Shown here piece after piece: positions 9,304-18,085 of a stretch of DNA of 64,000 nucleotides; the stretch's first letter is position 1, and each line of letters starts with the position of its first letter. Below the pieces are notes generated by a model. That model worked only from the letters and a program-made list of their open reading frames with translations. It was not told the DNA's origin and made no database searches. This DNA comes from Palsa-883 sp963847615. GTDB taxonomy: Bacteria > Pseudomonadota > Alphaproteobacteria > Acetobacterales > Acetobacteraceae. Where the stretch lies: the NCBI GenBank assembly GCA_963847615.1, contig CAWKAN010000012.1, positions 1 through 64,000 of the forward strand, in the 5' to 3' direction. Made by a program: the position numbers and the translations under genes.

Positions 9304-10204
9304 GCCACGCCCCGCGGTCCCGGCCGCTCCGTCGCGGCCCGCTCCGCCGTCGCAGCACCCACCGTCGCACCCGGCCACGCCAACCTGTCGTGCGCGGCGG
9401 GGTCAGGCGCCACGCTGGCGCCCGCCCGGGCCGGCCAGACCTCCAGCGACCAGCCATCGCCCTGCTCCAGCGTGACGCAAGCGCGGGCCACGCCGGCGCG
9501 GCCGTCCGGGTCGCCGGCGCCCGCCGCCTCGCCCGCCCCGCCGCCCGGCCGCCCGGCCGCCGCCCGGCCAACCCAAGCCGCCGCGCCCTCGGCCCCCGCC
9601 GACGCGGGTGCCCCCGGCGCCAGCCCCGCTTCAGGCGCCGGTGCGGCCGGCGGAGGCACTGTGCCGGCCGCGGCATCCCCGGCACAGGCCGCGGCGAAGC
9701 TGCCCGAGTCCGTCCCGGCGGCGGCGCGGGAGCCTGTCCCGGCGGCGACCGGGACCCCGCGGCACCAAACGCCGTCCAGCGCCGCCAGGTCGAACCCGCC
9801 CACCGCCCCCACGTCGCGGAACGGCATCACCCGCGCCTGCCGCCGCTCCAGCGCGCGCTCCAACCGCACCACCGAGCGCAGCAGGTCGTCGGCCGTGCGG
9901 GCGACCAGGCGCCGCTCCGCCAGCGGCAACCCCGGCGCCGTGATGCGCCCCACCATGTCATCGGCGAGGAACTGCACGACGACGAGCTGCCCGGCGAGGT
10001 GCCCCTGCGCCGCGTCCATCGGCACCCGGGCGGCCACCTCCTCGATGATCCGCGTCAGCCGCGCCCGGCGCCAGGCCGGGGAGGCATCGGCCGGTGGCGG
10101 CGGCATGGCGGTCAACACGCCGTCCAGCAGGTCCTGGCTGAGGTGTACTCGGGCATCGCCTCCTGGATGGTGCGAAAGGTAATTCCGTTGGATGGGTCGG
10201 ACAT
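9300..10204 (-). CDS. Conserved hypothetical protein, module 2, gene A, one frameshift
   Basis: Paralogue of the gene at 2212-3040, function unknown. ATG 10204 gives MSDPSNGITFRTIQEAMPEY. The frame then breaks near 10143, where GAGGTGTACTC lacks one G compared with GAGGTGGTACTC in module 1. After the break the protein continues LSQDLLDGVLTAMPPPP, LTRIIEEVAARVPMD, GHLAGQLVVVQFLAD, LLRSVVRLERALERR and FRDVGAVGGFDLAALDG. A long Ala/Gly/Pro linker and the conserved tail EQGDGWSLEVWPARAG follow. In this copy the tail is in frame with the body, which shows what the module 1 protein should look like. Confidence 0.6.
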
Positions 10205-10460
10205 GATGCTGCGCTCCGGCTGAAAATGAGTGAGGGATAGTCACATATACTAACTAAATGCCGGAAGCAAACCCGATCGGGGGTTGGATGGGGGTGTTGG
10301 GTGGTTTGCTGCCTGGTTGGGGTGGGGGCGTCTTCGGTCTGGGGCGTGGCGGGGTCTGCAAGCAAGCAAGGTTTCACCACGGAGAAGAAGCGAGAGCCAG
10401 GGAGGGCCACAGAGGAAGCAAGAATGCCTATCCGGTTGTCACCCACATCTACCACATGTA
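10205..10460 (-). repeat. Duplicated module leader, copy 2
   Basis: It repeats the order seen at 3041-3260: AGTCACATATACTAACTAA near 10240, TTTGCTGCCTGGTTGGGGTG, GCAAGCAAGCAAGG, then CACGGAGAAGAAGCG. The ATACTAACTAA stretch just upstream of gene A is shared by both copies and may hold the promoter (inference). Confidence 0.5.
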
Positions 10461-10725
10461 GGGGGATTGGTTAGCTATGGTGGATAACAAGGGCGCTTCG
10501 TCCGCTTCTTGCACGGACGATTGTGCACTTATCGACACTCACGGACTATCATCCTATCTTGTCCTTATTTCTCTTGCTCTGAGCGCATTCGTGCTGCCCT
10601 ATCCAGCGGCCGCCGCCTTCCATTCCTCGGGTTTGATGCCGACTACGATTGTCACAACTGAAAAGTCATCCCCGCGTGGCACCGCAAGCGGCGGAGTGCC
10701 GGCGCCGGTAAATCCGCCGACGAGC
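10461..10725. other. Lower-GC gap, no supported gene
   Basis: The GC content drops compared with the surroundings. A plus-strand frame from 10477 has one hydrophobic stretch but runs antisense into the real minus-strand gene, so it is not supported. Confidence 0.3.
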
Positions 10726-11386
10726 CTAATAATGCCAGGATCGAATTCGGGCCGCTATGCCGGCCTGTTCCAGTGCCTCGGCGAGCGCGCGTCCGGCTTT
10801 TTCCGCTTGCACTCCAATCGCTCCGATTGGAATGCCGACCACCAACGGTCCACGGTCAATTCTGGCGCCAGTCACAACGCGCCAACCTGCTGTAGAAACA
10901 ACGTGGATCAACAAATTCGTGATCAAGGTTATCTCAATTGACTCTGGCGCGCGCATAACAACAGAGACCGGAGTGCCCGAAAACTCTTTTATGCGGTCAA
11001 CCACAACCCCAAACTGCTCATTGTTTAGAGAGCGATGCGCTAGACGTTGTTCGATCTTGACGCGAGCCAAATCGGCATCTGCCGCTTTTTGGAGTGCCTC
11101 TGCGGCCCGAGCCTCGGCTTCGGCGATCCTGGCAGTGGCCTCTGTCTGCACGCGGTCGCCGGCAGTCCTTGCGCGCCTACCGAAATGGATTTCGCCCCAA
11201 ACACCCCCGACGATCAGCGCGTCCTCGACGATAGTTGAGCACCTTCTCAAGCGGCAGCTTATCGAGGATAAAGGCGAATGCTAGTTCCACAGCGAGGCCG
11301 GCGAGCAGCACCCACCCGAACGCCTCTGCAAGGTTCGAGTTTCGATCATATTCGGACTGCGGATCGCGCTTTGGTTTGATCGCCAT
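10726..11386 (-). CDS. Membrane-anchored coiled-coil protein (GEIHFG-type hypothetical), one frameshift
   Basis: Unnamed family. ATG 11386 gives MAIKPKRDPQSEYDRNSNLA, a hydrophobic segment AFGWVLLAGLAVELAFAFIL, then DKLPLEKVLN. One base is off near 11235. The next frame continues TIVEDALIVGGVWGEIHFG, a second short hydrophobic part, and a predicted coiled coil (IAEAEARAAEALQKAADADL). A soluble domain follows: FGVVVDRIKEFSGTPVSVVM, HVVSTAGWRVVTGARI and ALAEALEQAGIAARI. The N-terminal anchor plus GEIHFGRRA motif is common in unnamed bacterial membrane proteins. It lies inside the rlmH-bounded block. Role unknown. Confidence 0.6.
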
Positions 11387-11513
11387 GCTCGGCGCCTACG
11401 TTCGCCCATTCGGCAGGCGAGCTTTCGGTAAACAAGCTCGGTACCAAGAGATCGCATGCGTGCTCATCCTTGCACTCACGCTACTTGGCATCGTCTGGCG
11501 TCTCGTAAAATGA
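11385..11513 (+). CDS. Possible 42-residue single-pass membrane peptide
   Basis: The frame starts with an ATG that overlaps, on the other strand, the start codon of the membrane protein gene. It reads MLGAYVRPFGRRAFGKQARY, then a hydrophobic helix IACVLILALTLLGIVWRLV. No ribosome binding site is evident. It may be chance. Confidence 0.25.
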   Translation: MLGAYVRPFGRRAFGKQARYQEIACVLILALTLLGIVWRLVK

Positions 11514-12138
11514 GAATGCTAACTGCCTCGGTCGATTGTCGTTCGCTGGCGGGACCGGCCCGGCTGGACCGGCCGCCAGTCAGCCCCTCTCAGCACCTTC
11601 ATACCGCCTCCCCGAAGATATCCGCGTTCTTCCGGCGGCTGCAATCCCACTCGCACTCGGGCCGCACATATTATAAATGGCACAGCTTCGCTCCCTATCT
11701 GGTGTCGCAACCTCAGAGTAGCGAATGACGGGGCTGGGCGCGAGTTCAGCCCCGTTAGACTACGGGTAGTAGGTGTGGGTGCTAACCGGATAGGCATGCA
11801 CCGACCGTCGGCCGGCTTTGGCCGAAAGCGGAACGGCAGGTTTCGAACGAGTTCTAGACGAAAACTGCCTTACGTGAGGCATCAAGATGCAATGTTCCGG
11901 CACAACGGCAGCCGGATTGAGCATGTGCGGCAATAGGGTCAGTGAAGATAAGGCCCGCACGAAATTCCGTGTGCGACATCAGCAATATCTGGACAATATC
12001 TCGGTTCGCTTGGCGAAAGTAAATCCTACGCGTCCGGCTCTATGGTCATAGCACATTCGGTGGAGAACGTGGAGATGATCCGGCTGGGGGCACTCCTGCG
12101 CGCGGTAATCGACCCAACAGTTGCTGAACGGCTGTCGC
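11514..12138. other. Gap with a hairpin and repeat fragment
   Basis: There is no supported gene. ACGGGGCTG...CAGCCCCGT at 11728-11755 forms a 9-bp stem, possibly a terminator. GCACCGACCGTCGGCCGGC at 11799 resembles the fragment at 3810. Confidence 0.35.
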
Positions 12139-12798
12139 TCAGTCTTCCTCCACGGCAGCGGTAATAAGTTCACAGAGTTGCGCAAGAAACAGGCCAAGGC
12201 TGTGTTTCTTGACGCTCAGCGCCATCAATCGCTTGCGCTTGATGTCACGTGCGATCTGCTGATAGGCGCGGATCTCCTTCACCAACGGCTCCTTATTGTT
12301 CTTGCGCAATTGGCGATTAAGCCGGTCCATACTGTTCTTAGGTTCATCGCGATTGAAAAGGTAGAGTAGTAGCCAACTCTCCATCGAGTGGACCGAAATC
12401 GCAAACAAGAAGCGCTTTGCATGTGCGGGATGAAGGGCACCACCAAGCTGAGCGGCGATCACCGCGATCGCATTCTCGACCAAATCGTTGTAGGGGCGCT
12501 CGACCCCCTGATGCGTGAGAGGCACTCCGAAATTGGGATGATCGCCCTGATCGGTATCAAGGTGGATAACGACGTAGTCGTTGGCGGCCAGCGCGTCCGC
12601 CGCGCGCTCCCTGCAGTATTCGAAAACCAGTTCCCAGCCCGCATGGGGGGCAGCTGCGGCATCCGTCGCGTCCCGTAATGGCTGCAATGGGTTGATGTTA
12701 ACGTCATCATCAAACATCTTGCCGCAGATCTGCTCAATCATGCGTTCGAGGATAATCTGATCGGTCAGCCCTTCCGAGATGAGCGCGAAGGTCGTCAT
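12139..12798 (-). CDS. TOPRIM-like protein, partner of AAA ATPase (putative defence effector)
   Basis: A 219-residue protein. The N-terminal MTTFALISEGLTDQIILERM has the EGxTD form of a TOPRIM motif I, and YVVIHLDTDQGDHPNFG supplies a DxD pair about 85 residues on. Together these suggest a metal-dependent TOPRIM-like nuclease. The rest (AVIAAQLGGALHPAHAKRFL, SMESWLLLYLFNRDEPKNSM, DIKRKRLMALSVKKHS) is charged and helical. Its ATG overlaps the stop of the ATPase gene (TGATG), so the two are translationally coupled. AAA ATPase plus TOPRIM pairs include OLD-like and PARIS-like anti-phage systems, but the exact family is not recognised here. No signal peptide is visible. Confidence 0.6.
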   Translation of the reverse strand: MTTFALISEGLTDQIILERMIEQICGKMFDDDVNINPLQPLRDATDAAAAPHAGWELVFEYCRERAADALAANDYVVIHLDTDQGDHPNFGVPLTHQGVERPYNDLVENAIAVIAAQLGGALHPAHAKRFLFAISVHSMESWLLLYLFNRDEPKNSMDRLNRQLRKNNKEPLVKEIRAYQQIARDIKRKRLMALSVKKHSLGLFLAQLCELITAAVEED

Positions 12799-14022
12799 CA
12801 GAAGCCCTTCGGAAGTCCGCCCAACACCCCGCTCAGAAACAGTTCAGAAAGCCGCCGCGGCCTCTCCGTGGAGGGCTTCTTCTCGAAGCGTCTTGCACGA
12901 GTTTGGCCGCGCGGCCCGCGGGAGACGATGAATAACCGTTGTTCGGGGTCTTCGAGATCGAGGCCATCAAGGGTGGCTGGATTGTGGGTAGTGAAGAGGA
13001 CCTGCTTATCATGGTCCTTGGCAAGCTTCACCAAGCGCCGCATGAGCGCCTCGCACAGCTTGGGGTTAAGCGAAGAATCCACATTATCGACTGCGAAGAA
13101 GCGAGGTGTGAGACTGCTCGTGAACAGCGCGAAATAGAAGGCAAGGAACAGGAAACCCTCGTTGGCGCTACGCTGGTCGAAGCTGGACTTAGTTTTGTCA
13201 AGGAACTGGTCAAAAATTTCAATCTGATCGCGCGATTTCCCCTCGGTGATCTTGAAGTCTTCGAACCAGCTGAACAACCTTAACGAATCCTTGATGGCGT
13301 CGATTGCAGCTCTGTTCTTGTCATTCGACATGACGCTCAGGAGCTTGAGCAATCCCTCGCCGTTGATGCCGAGCGGCTCGATCTGCCCCTCGCGTTCAAA
13401 CAGGCGCAGCGCCGAGTTCTCGGGGGCATAGATAATGAAATCCTCGATCCCTCCCGCATCGATGCCAGGGAAATAATCTGGAATTTCTAACTTTACCTGA
13501 AAAGCGAATTCTTCTTCCTCCAGAAGGGGGGGGTTTTATCTGCGCATCATCCAATGATTTAGTGACTTTTTCTTTTACTGTGGATAGAAATTTTGTGCGT
13601 TCAGTCTCATCCTTGATGGTAGAAGCGACGTTTTTGATAAGCCCGAAAAATCCTTTGAGATCACTAGTGGTCGTAGCAGCCGATGAATTTTGCTGCCACG
13701 TCGAGTAAGGCTGGTTGTCATTGGTCAGCTCGAAGCTGAACTCGGATCCGCTCGTCAACTTGGCCGACACCTTGACCGGCTCGCTCGCCTTGCCCTTTTC
13801 GAAGGCCGACCGCATCAATTCCGGACCGCTGACCCGGATGCCGCGCGAAGCCAGGAACTCGTTGTCGAGCTTGCGCGCCTGCGCGGCACCCGCAAGCGCG
13901 ATTGCCTCCAGAATATTGGTTTTGCCGGCACCGTTCTCGCCGATAAAGACGTTGATCCGGCCGAGCGGCACGATCAGCTTCTCAATCGACTTATAATTTT
14001 CGATACGGATGGTTTCGAGCAA
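12798..14022 (-). CDS. AAA/SMC-like ATPase (putative defence), frameshift in a C8 run
   Basis: About 408 residues if one base is corrected. It starts at TTG 14022 right after an in-frame TAG, reading LLETIRIENYKSIEKLIVPL, then Walker A FIGENGAGKTNILEAI. At 13526-13533 the coding strand has eight C (DAQIKPPP). Shifting frame here restores EEEEFAFQVKLEIPDYFPG, GGIEDFIIYAPENSALRLFE and NGEGLLKLLSVMSNDKN. Signature-like ANEGFLFLAFYFALF, Walker B-like RFFAVDNVDSSLNP and the switch TTHNPATLDGLDL follow. This layout fits overcoming-lysogenization-defect-like ATPases that act with a TOPRIM effector (next gene). The indel may be sequencing error or slipped-strand variation. Confidence 0.75.
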
Positions 14023-14249
14023 GTGGTTCGCCTATGAACAGTGGGGACGAGGGGGGACATCGGTACCATCGTCTACTATCTGGAGACAAGCGCAGTACCG
14101 GATTTCGATCGCCGCGCGGTCCGCATCGCACCGACGACGCCCGGGGCCGCTTCTAGATACCGAACAGGTCGTGGTGCACGAACAGCGGCCAGAGCGGTGA
14201 ATATGAGGGTATGTCGGCTTCGGAGAAGAGGGTCGGCACCCGTGAACGG

Positions 14250-14370
14250 CGTGGATGGGCGCGCAGCAGCCGGTCCTTCCGACCGAGGAGCTATGGCAGC
14301 TTCGTCTTCGAGACCGGACCTTGGTTGGCTGGTTCCGAATGTCGCAGTTGGGTCGAAGATCTTTCAGTTC
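14250..14370 (+). repeat. Dispersed repeat, family B, copy 2 (gap 14023-14431)
   Basis: GGGCGCGCAGCAGCCGGTCC, then TTCCGACCGAGGAGCTATGG and GAGACCGGACCTTGGTTGGC match the copies at 6232 and 38960. The rest of the gap shows no gene. Confidence 0.65.
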
Positions 14371-14431
14371 AGGCCAGGTCGCCCGGATCAGCCAAAATGC
14401 GAATTGCTGCACCGCGCGCAGCGGACCCACC

Positions 14432-14897
14432 CTACCCGCCAGGCCGCCCCGCCCGGTGATACGGATGCCCAGCGGCGATGGAGCGCGCGCGATACAGCTG
14501 CTCCGCCAGCATCGCCCGCGCCAGGAAGTGCGGCCAGGTCATCGCCCCGAGCGACAATGTCACATCCGCCCGCGCCAGCACCGCCGCGTCCAGCCCTTCG
14601 GCGCCGCCGATCAGGAAGCACACCGGCCGCCCCAGCCCGAGCCACCGTTCCAGCAGCGCCGCCAGCCGCGCGCTGTCGGGTGACCTCGCCGCCCTGGTCC
14701 AGCGCCACCGCGAACCCCGCGTCAGGCAACGCCGCCAGCAAGGCCGCGCCCTCCCGCCGCTTGATCTCCACCGGCGCGCCGCGCGCCTCGGGGATTTCGC
14801 TCAGCCCCAGCCTGGGCCGCATCCGCTCGGCATAGCGGGCGAACAGCGCGGCCTCCGGCGCGTCCTTCAGCCGCCCGACGGCGATCACCCGCAGCAC
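14432..14897 (-). CDS. rlmH: 23S rRNA (pseudouridine1915-N3)-methyltransferase, one frameshift
   Basis: SPOUT-class methyltransferase of 23S rRNA helix 69. GTG 14897 follows AGGAG. The N-terminus is MLRVIAVGRLKDAPEAALFA with YAERMRPRLGLSEIPEARG, then ALDQGGE. One base is off near 14683. The next frame reads SPDSARLAALLERWLGLG, CFLIGGAEGLDAAVLARADV (SAM-binding knot region), LSLGAMTWPHFLARAMLAEQ and GHPYHRAGRPGG. Corrected length is about 155 residues, as usual for RlmH. Its 3' third is duplicated at 7963-8133, which makes it a possible island attachment gene; rlmH (orfX) is the known attachment gene of staphylococcal SCC elements. Confidence 0.88.
14442..14602 (-). repeat. Direct repeat, right copy, within rlmH 3' end
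   Basis: This is the partner of 7973-8133. It lies inside the complete rlmH gene, as expected when an element inserts at a gene's 3' end and restores it. Confidence 0.6.
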
Positions 14898-15005
14898 GCA
14901 ACGCTCCTGCTCGGCTCACCGCCCCCAGCGAGGACTCCGCGGGCCGCATCGACCGGCGCTCCCCCCCGCCGCAACGCCGATCGCGCCCCAACGCCGCCAC
15001 GCCCG

Positions 15006-16178
15006 TCAAAGAATCGCCCGCTCGACCAGCCGCCGCCCCGCCACCAGCCGCTCACAGCCCAGCGGCGACAGGTCCAGGCTGGCGTAGCCGCCCTCGGCGA
15101 TCAGCTCCGCCACCCCCCGCCCGGTCGCCGGCGAGTGCTGGATGCCGTGGCCGCTGAACCCCGTCGCATGGATCAGGTTCGGCGCCGCCGGGTGCGGCCC
15201 GACGATGCCGTTGTGGTCGAACAGGTTCATCTCGTAGTAGCCGGCCCAGGAGCTGTGCAGCTTCAGTTCCTCCAGCGCCGGGATGCGCGCCGCCAGCACC
15301 GGCCACATCCGGTCGAGGAACATCGTCTCGTCCACCTCCAGCGGCGGCTCGTCCGGGTCCGCCTCGTCCGCCCCCGGCGAGCGGCAGCACAGATACACCG
15401 CGCCTTCCGGGCGCATGCAGATGCCGCCGGGTTCGATCACCATCGGGCAGCCGGGCAGGGGGGTGCGGCAGGCGATCACGAACACCATGCGCTTGCGCGG
15501 CCGCACCGGCAGGTCGATCCCCGCCCAGCCGGCAACCCGCGCCGACCACGGCCCGGCCGCGTTCACCGCCACGTCGCACGCCAGCTCCGCCCCGTCGGCC
15601 AGCCGCACCAGGCGCACAAGCTCGCCCGCCAGGCCCAGCCCCACCGCCTCGCGCGCCACATACCTCACCCCCAGCGCGCGCGCCTTGCGCCGGAACGCCG
15701 CCAGCAGCGCCGGGCCGTCGAACCACCCCTCGCCCGACAGGCCGAACGAGGCACCAGCGACGCCGTCGGCGGAGATCCACGGAAACCGCGCGGTCAGCTC
15801 GCCCGGCGACAGCAGCGCGACGTCGGCGCCCGCCGCGCGCTGCACCGCGTGGTTCTCCCGCAGCACGTCCAGCCCCGAAGCGGAGGCCATGAACAGGTAG
15901 CCGCTGTGCGTCAGCCCCAGCGCCGGCCGGTCGCCGTCCACCGCCAGCCGCTCCGCCCCGCCGCACAGGAACTCGAAGCCGAAGCGCGACATGGCGATGT
16001 TCAACGGCGTGGAGAATTGCTGCCGGATCGAGCTGGCCGACAGCGAGGACGACGCGATGCGATAGGTCGGGTCGCGCTCGACCACGGTGATCTCGCCGGC
16101 GAACCCCGGATGGCTCGCCAGGTGGTAGGCGATCGAGCTGCCGACCGCCCCGCCGCCGATGATCACGATCTTGCGCAT
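15006..16178 (-). CDS. FAD-dependent oxidoreductase (DAO family)
   Basis: A 390-residue flavoprotein. The N-terminal RKIVIIGGGAVGSSIAYHLA is a classic GxGxxG FAD-binding fold, followed by ITVVERDPTY (acidic end of beta2). ASSSLSASSIRQQFSTPLN and GYLFMASASGLDVL are typical of the D-amino-acid oxidase/sarcosine dehydrogenase family. Near the C-terminus, NLIHATGFSGHGIQHSPATG is the second FAD-contact motif. The full family length is present and the start ATG 16178 is preceded by purine-poor sequence. The substrate is probably an N-methyl or D-amino acid or similar amine, but it cannot be told from sequence. It stands alone on this strand, divergent from the DUF3126 gene. Confidence 0.85.
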   Translation of the reverse strand: MRKIVIIGGGAVGSSIAYHLASHPGFAGEITVVERDPTYRIASSSLSASSIRQQFSTPLNIAMSRFGFEFLCGGAERLAVDGDRPALGLTHSGYLFMASASGLDVLRENHAVQRAAGADVALLSPGELTARFPWISADGVAGASFGLSGEGWFDGPALLAAFRRKARALGVRYVAREAVGLGLAGELVRLVRLADGAELACDVAVNAAGPWSARVAGWAGIDLPVRPRKRMVFVIACRTPLPGCPMVIEPGGICMRPEGAVYLCCRSPGADEADPDEPPLEVDETMFLDRMWPVLAARIPALEELKLHSSWAGYYEMNLFDHNGIVGPHPAAPNLIHATGFSGHGIQHSPATGRGVAELIAEGGYASLDLSPLGCERLVAGRRLVERAIL

Positions 16179-16315
16179 GCCGCGGGACTATGTCCCGAGA
16201 CGCCCACGGATTCCAGCGCCGCCGCCGCCGCCCTCCGGGCCGGGCAGCGCGCCGCTCTGGTCACGCCGCCCCCGTCCCGCTATCCGTCCCGCGAACAGCG
16301 CAGAAGGTGCCAACC

Positions 16316-16576
16316 ATGACCAAGACCGACATCGACCGGGTGCAGGCGTATTTGCGCCGGATCCTGGGCTCCGACCGCGTCTCCGTGGTGGCGCCGCCGC
16401 GCGCCGGCCTGTCCGTGGAGCTGATGGTGGCCGACGAGGTGATCGGCACGGTGCACCGCGACACCGACGACGGCGAGGTCTCCTACTCGGTGCACCTGAC
16501 CATCCTGGAGGAGGACCTGCCGCCGCTGCCCAAGCCGGCCGCGACCCCCGCCCGCGGCGGCCGACCGACCCGCTAG
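16316..16576 (+). CDS. DUF3126 family protein
   Basis: An 86-residue protein, MTKTDIDRVQAYLRRILGSD, then VVAPPRAGLSVELMVADEVI and DDGEVSYSVHLTILEEDL. It matches the small DUF3126 family, which is nearly restricted to alphaproteobacteria; its function is unknown. The start is ATG 16316, because the upstream extension in the same frame is low-complexity Arg/Pro. No membrane segment is visible. It sits ahead of the ureohydrolase gene, with a repeat between. Confidence 0.8.
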   Translation: MTKTDIDRVQAYLRRILGSDRVSVVAPPRAGLSVELMVADEVIGTVHRDTDDGEVSYSVHLTILEEDLPPLPKPAATPARGGRPTR

Positions 16577-16628
16577 CGCCGGCGCGCCAGGTTTCGGTCG
16601 GTGCCGGGATGACGCTGGGTCGCAGCCC

Positions 16629-16766
16629 AACTCTCCCCCTCCCCTTGAGGGCTTGGGCCGCGAAGAGCGGACCAAGGTTGGGGGGAGGGGTAGAGCGGCA
16701 CCGTCAGTGCCAAGCCCACCCCTCCCCCAACTCTCCCCCTCCCTCAAGGGGAGGGCGGAGAATCTT
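16629..16766. repeat. CTCTCCCCCTCCC inverted repeat (family D)
   Basis: CTCTCCCCCTCCCCTTGAGG opens the element and CCCTCAAGGGGAGGG closes it, with GCGGACCAAGGTTGGGGGGA between. The same arrangement is at 56898-57032, and a fragment lies near 30195-30240. It can fold into a long hairpin ahead of the downstream gene. Confidence 0.65.
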
Positions 16767-16854
16767 ATGCCGCGACCCAGCCTCATCCCTGTGCCCTGCT
16801 GCCGCGCCTCCGGAACGTGGTATCTGCACGCCTCATCCCGGGTTGGAGGCACCG

Positions 16855-17835
16855 ATGATCAAACTGCCCACCACCTACCAGGACCTTGCCGACCCGCAGG
16901 CACGGCCCCGCTACACCGGCATCCCGACCTTCTTTCGCACGCCCCAGGCTGCCAGCCTGGCCGAGGCCGACATCGGCCTGATCGGCGTGCCGTACGACGG
17001 TGGCGTGACCAACCGCTCCGGCGCGCGCCACGGCCCGCGCGCGGTGCGCGACCAGTCCAGCCTGCTGCGCCGGCTGAACGCGGCGACCGGGATCGCGCCG
17101 TTCGCCGACGTCCGGGTGCGCGACCTCGGCGACTGCTGGATCGAGCGGCCCTTCGCGCTGGAGTCCGCGCACGCCGAAATCGGCCAATTTTACAGCAGCA
17201 TCGTCGCCGCCGGCGTGATCCCGCTCAGCGTCGGCGGCGACCATTCGGTGACCCTGCCGATCCTGCGCGCCCTCGGCGCCGCGCGGCCGGTCGGCATGAT
17301 CCATATCGACGCGCATTGCGACACCGGCGACGACTACCTCGGCTCGCGCTTCCATCACGGCGCGCCGTTCCGCCGCGCGGTGGAGGACGGCGTGCTGGAC
17401 CCGACCCGGGTGATCCAGATCGGCATCCGCGGCACCACCAACGACCCCGACATGTGGGGCTTCTCGCGCGACAGCGGCATGCGCGTGCTCCCCATGGACG
17501 AGTTCCACGACCAGGGCTGGCGCTTCGCCGCCGCCGAGGCGCGCCGGATCGCCGGGGCCGGCCCCACCTACCTGTCGTTCGACATCGACAGCCTGGACCC
17601 CGCGCAGGCCCCCGGCACCGGCACGCCGGAGGCCGGCGGCATCACCGCGCTGGAGGCGCTGCGCCTGCTGCGCGAGCTGCGCGGCATCGACTTTGTCGGC
17701 GGCGACCTGGTGGAGGTCGCCCCGCCGTTCGACGTCGGCGGCCTGACCGCGTTCAACGGCGCCTCGATCCTGTTCGAGATACTCTGCCTGGTGGTCGAGG
17801 CCTGGCGCCGCCGCCGCGACGACGAGCTGCGCTAG
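16855..17835 (+). CDS. speB: Agmatinase-family ureohydrolase (agmatinase or guanidinobutyrase)
   Basis: A 326-residue Mn-dependent ureohydrolase that releases urea from a guanidino compound. The start ATG 16855 has GGAGGC at good spacing. All metal-ligand motifs are present: SVGGDHSVTLP, HIDAHCDTGDDYLG (DAHxD) and SFDIDSLDPAQAPGTGTPEA (DxD). The N-terminal TGIPTFFRTPQAASL and GVPYDGGVTNRSGARHGPRA match agmatinase-like enzymes. The SRFHHGAPFRRAVEDGVLD context also resembles guanidinobutyrases, so the exact substrate is open. It is probably in putrescine or GABA formation. Monocistronic as far as visible. Confidence 0.85.
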   Translation: MIKLPTTYQDLADPQARPRYTGIPTFFRTPQAASLAEADIGLIGVPYDGGVTNRSGARHGPRAVRDQSSLLRRLNAATGIAPFADVRVRDLGDCWIERPFALESAHAEIGQFYSSIVAAGVIPLSVGGDHSVTLPILRALGAARPVGMIHIDAHCDTGDDYLGSRFHHGAPFRRAVEDGVLDPTRVIQIGIRGTTNDPDMWGFSRDSGMRVLPMDEFHDQGWRFAAAEARRIAGAGPTYLSFDIDSLDPAQAPGTGTPEAGGITALEALRLLRELRGIDFVGGDLVEVAPPFDVGGLTAFNGASILFEILCLVVEAWRRRRDDELR

Positions 17836-17925
17836 GCCGCGCCAGCCCGGCCGCGCCAGCCCGGCCGCGCCAGCCCGGCCGCGATTGCCCGGCCGCGCCA
17901 GCCCGGCCGCGATTGCCCGGCCCGC
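17836..17925. repeat. Short tandem repeat after the ureohydrolase gene
   Basis: Repeated CCGCGCCAGCCCGGC and CCGCGATTGCCCGGC units, 15 bp each, about six in a row. They begin right after the stop codon. Confidence 0.7.
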
Positions 17926-18085
17926 CGTCCGCCGCCGTGTCGCCTCCGGCCAGGTCTCCCCGGCTTGTGTCCCCGGCTTGTGTCCCCTGGGCCAGCGGGC
18001 GTATGCGTCCGCGCACCGCGTGGCAAGCGGGCAGGGGCGACTGGATGATCCGACGTTGGCTGAGCGGCCTGCCCAAGGGGCGCCC

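Noticed and set aside
10477..10941. Plus-strand 154-aa frame with one hydrophobic segment
   Set aside because: More than half lies antisense to the membrane protein gene, with no ribosome site or family match.
17885..18085. N-terminal extension of Kup from an upstream frame start
   Set aside because: It translates the tandem repeat into low-complexity residues; the GTG at 18086 gives the family length and has a ribosome site.
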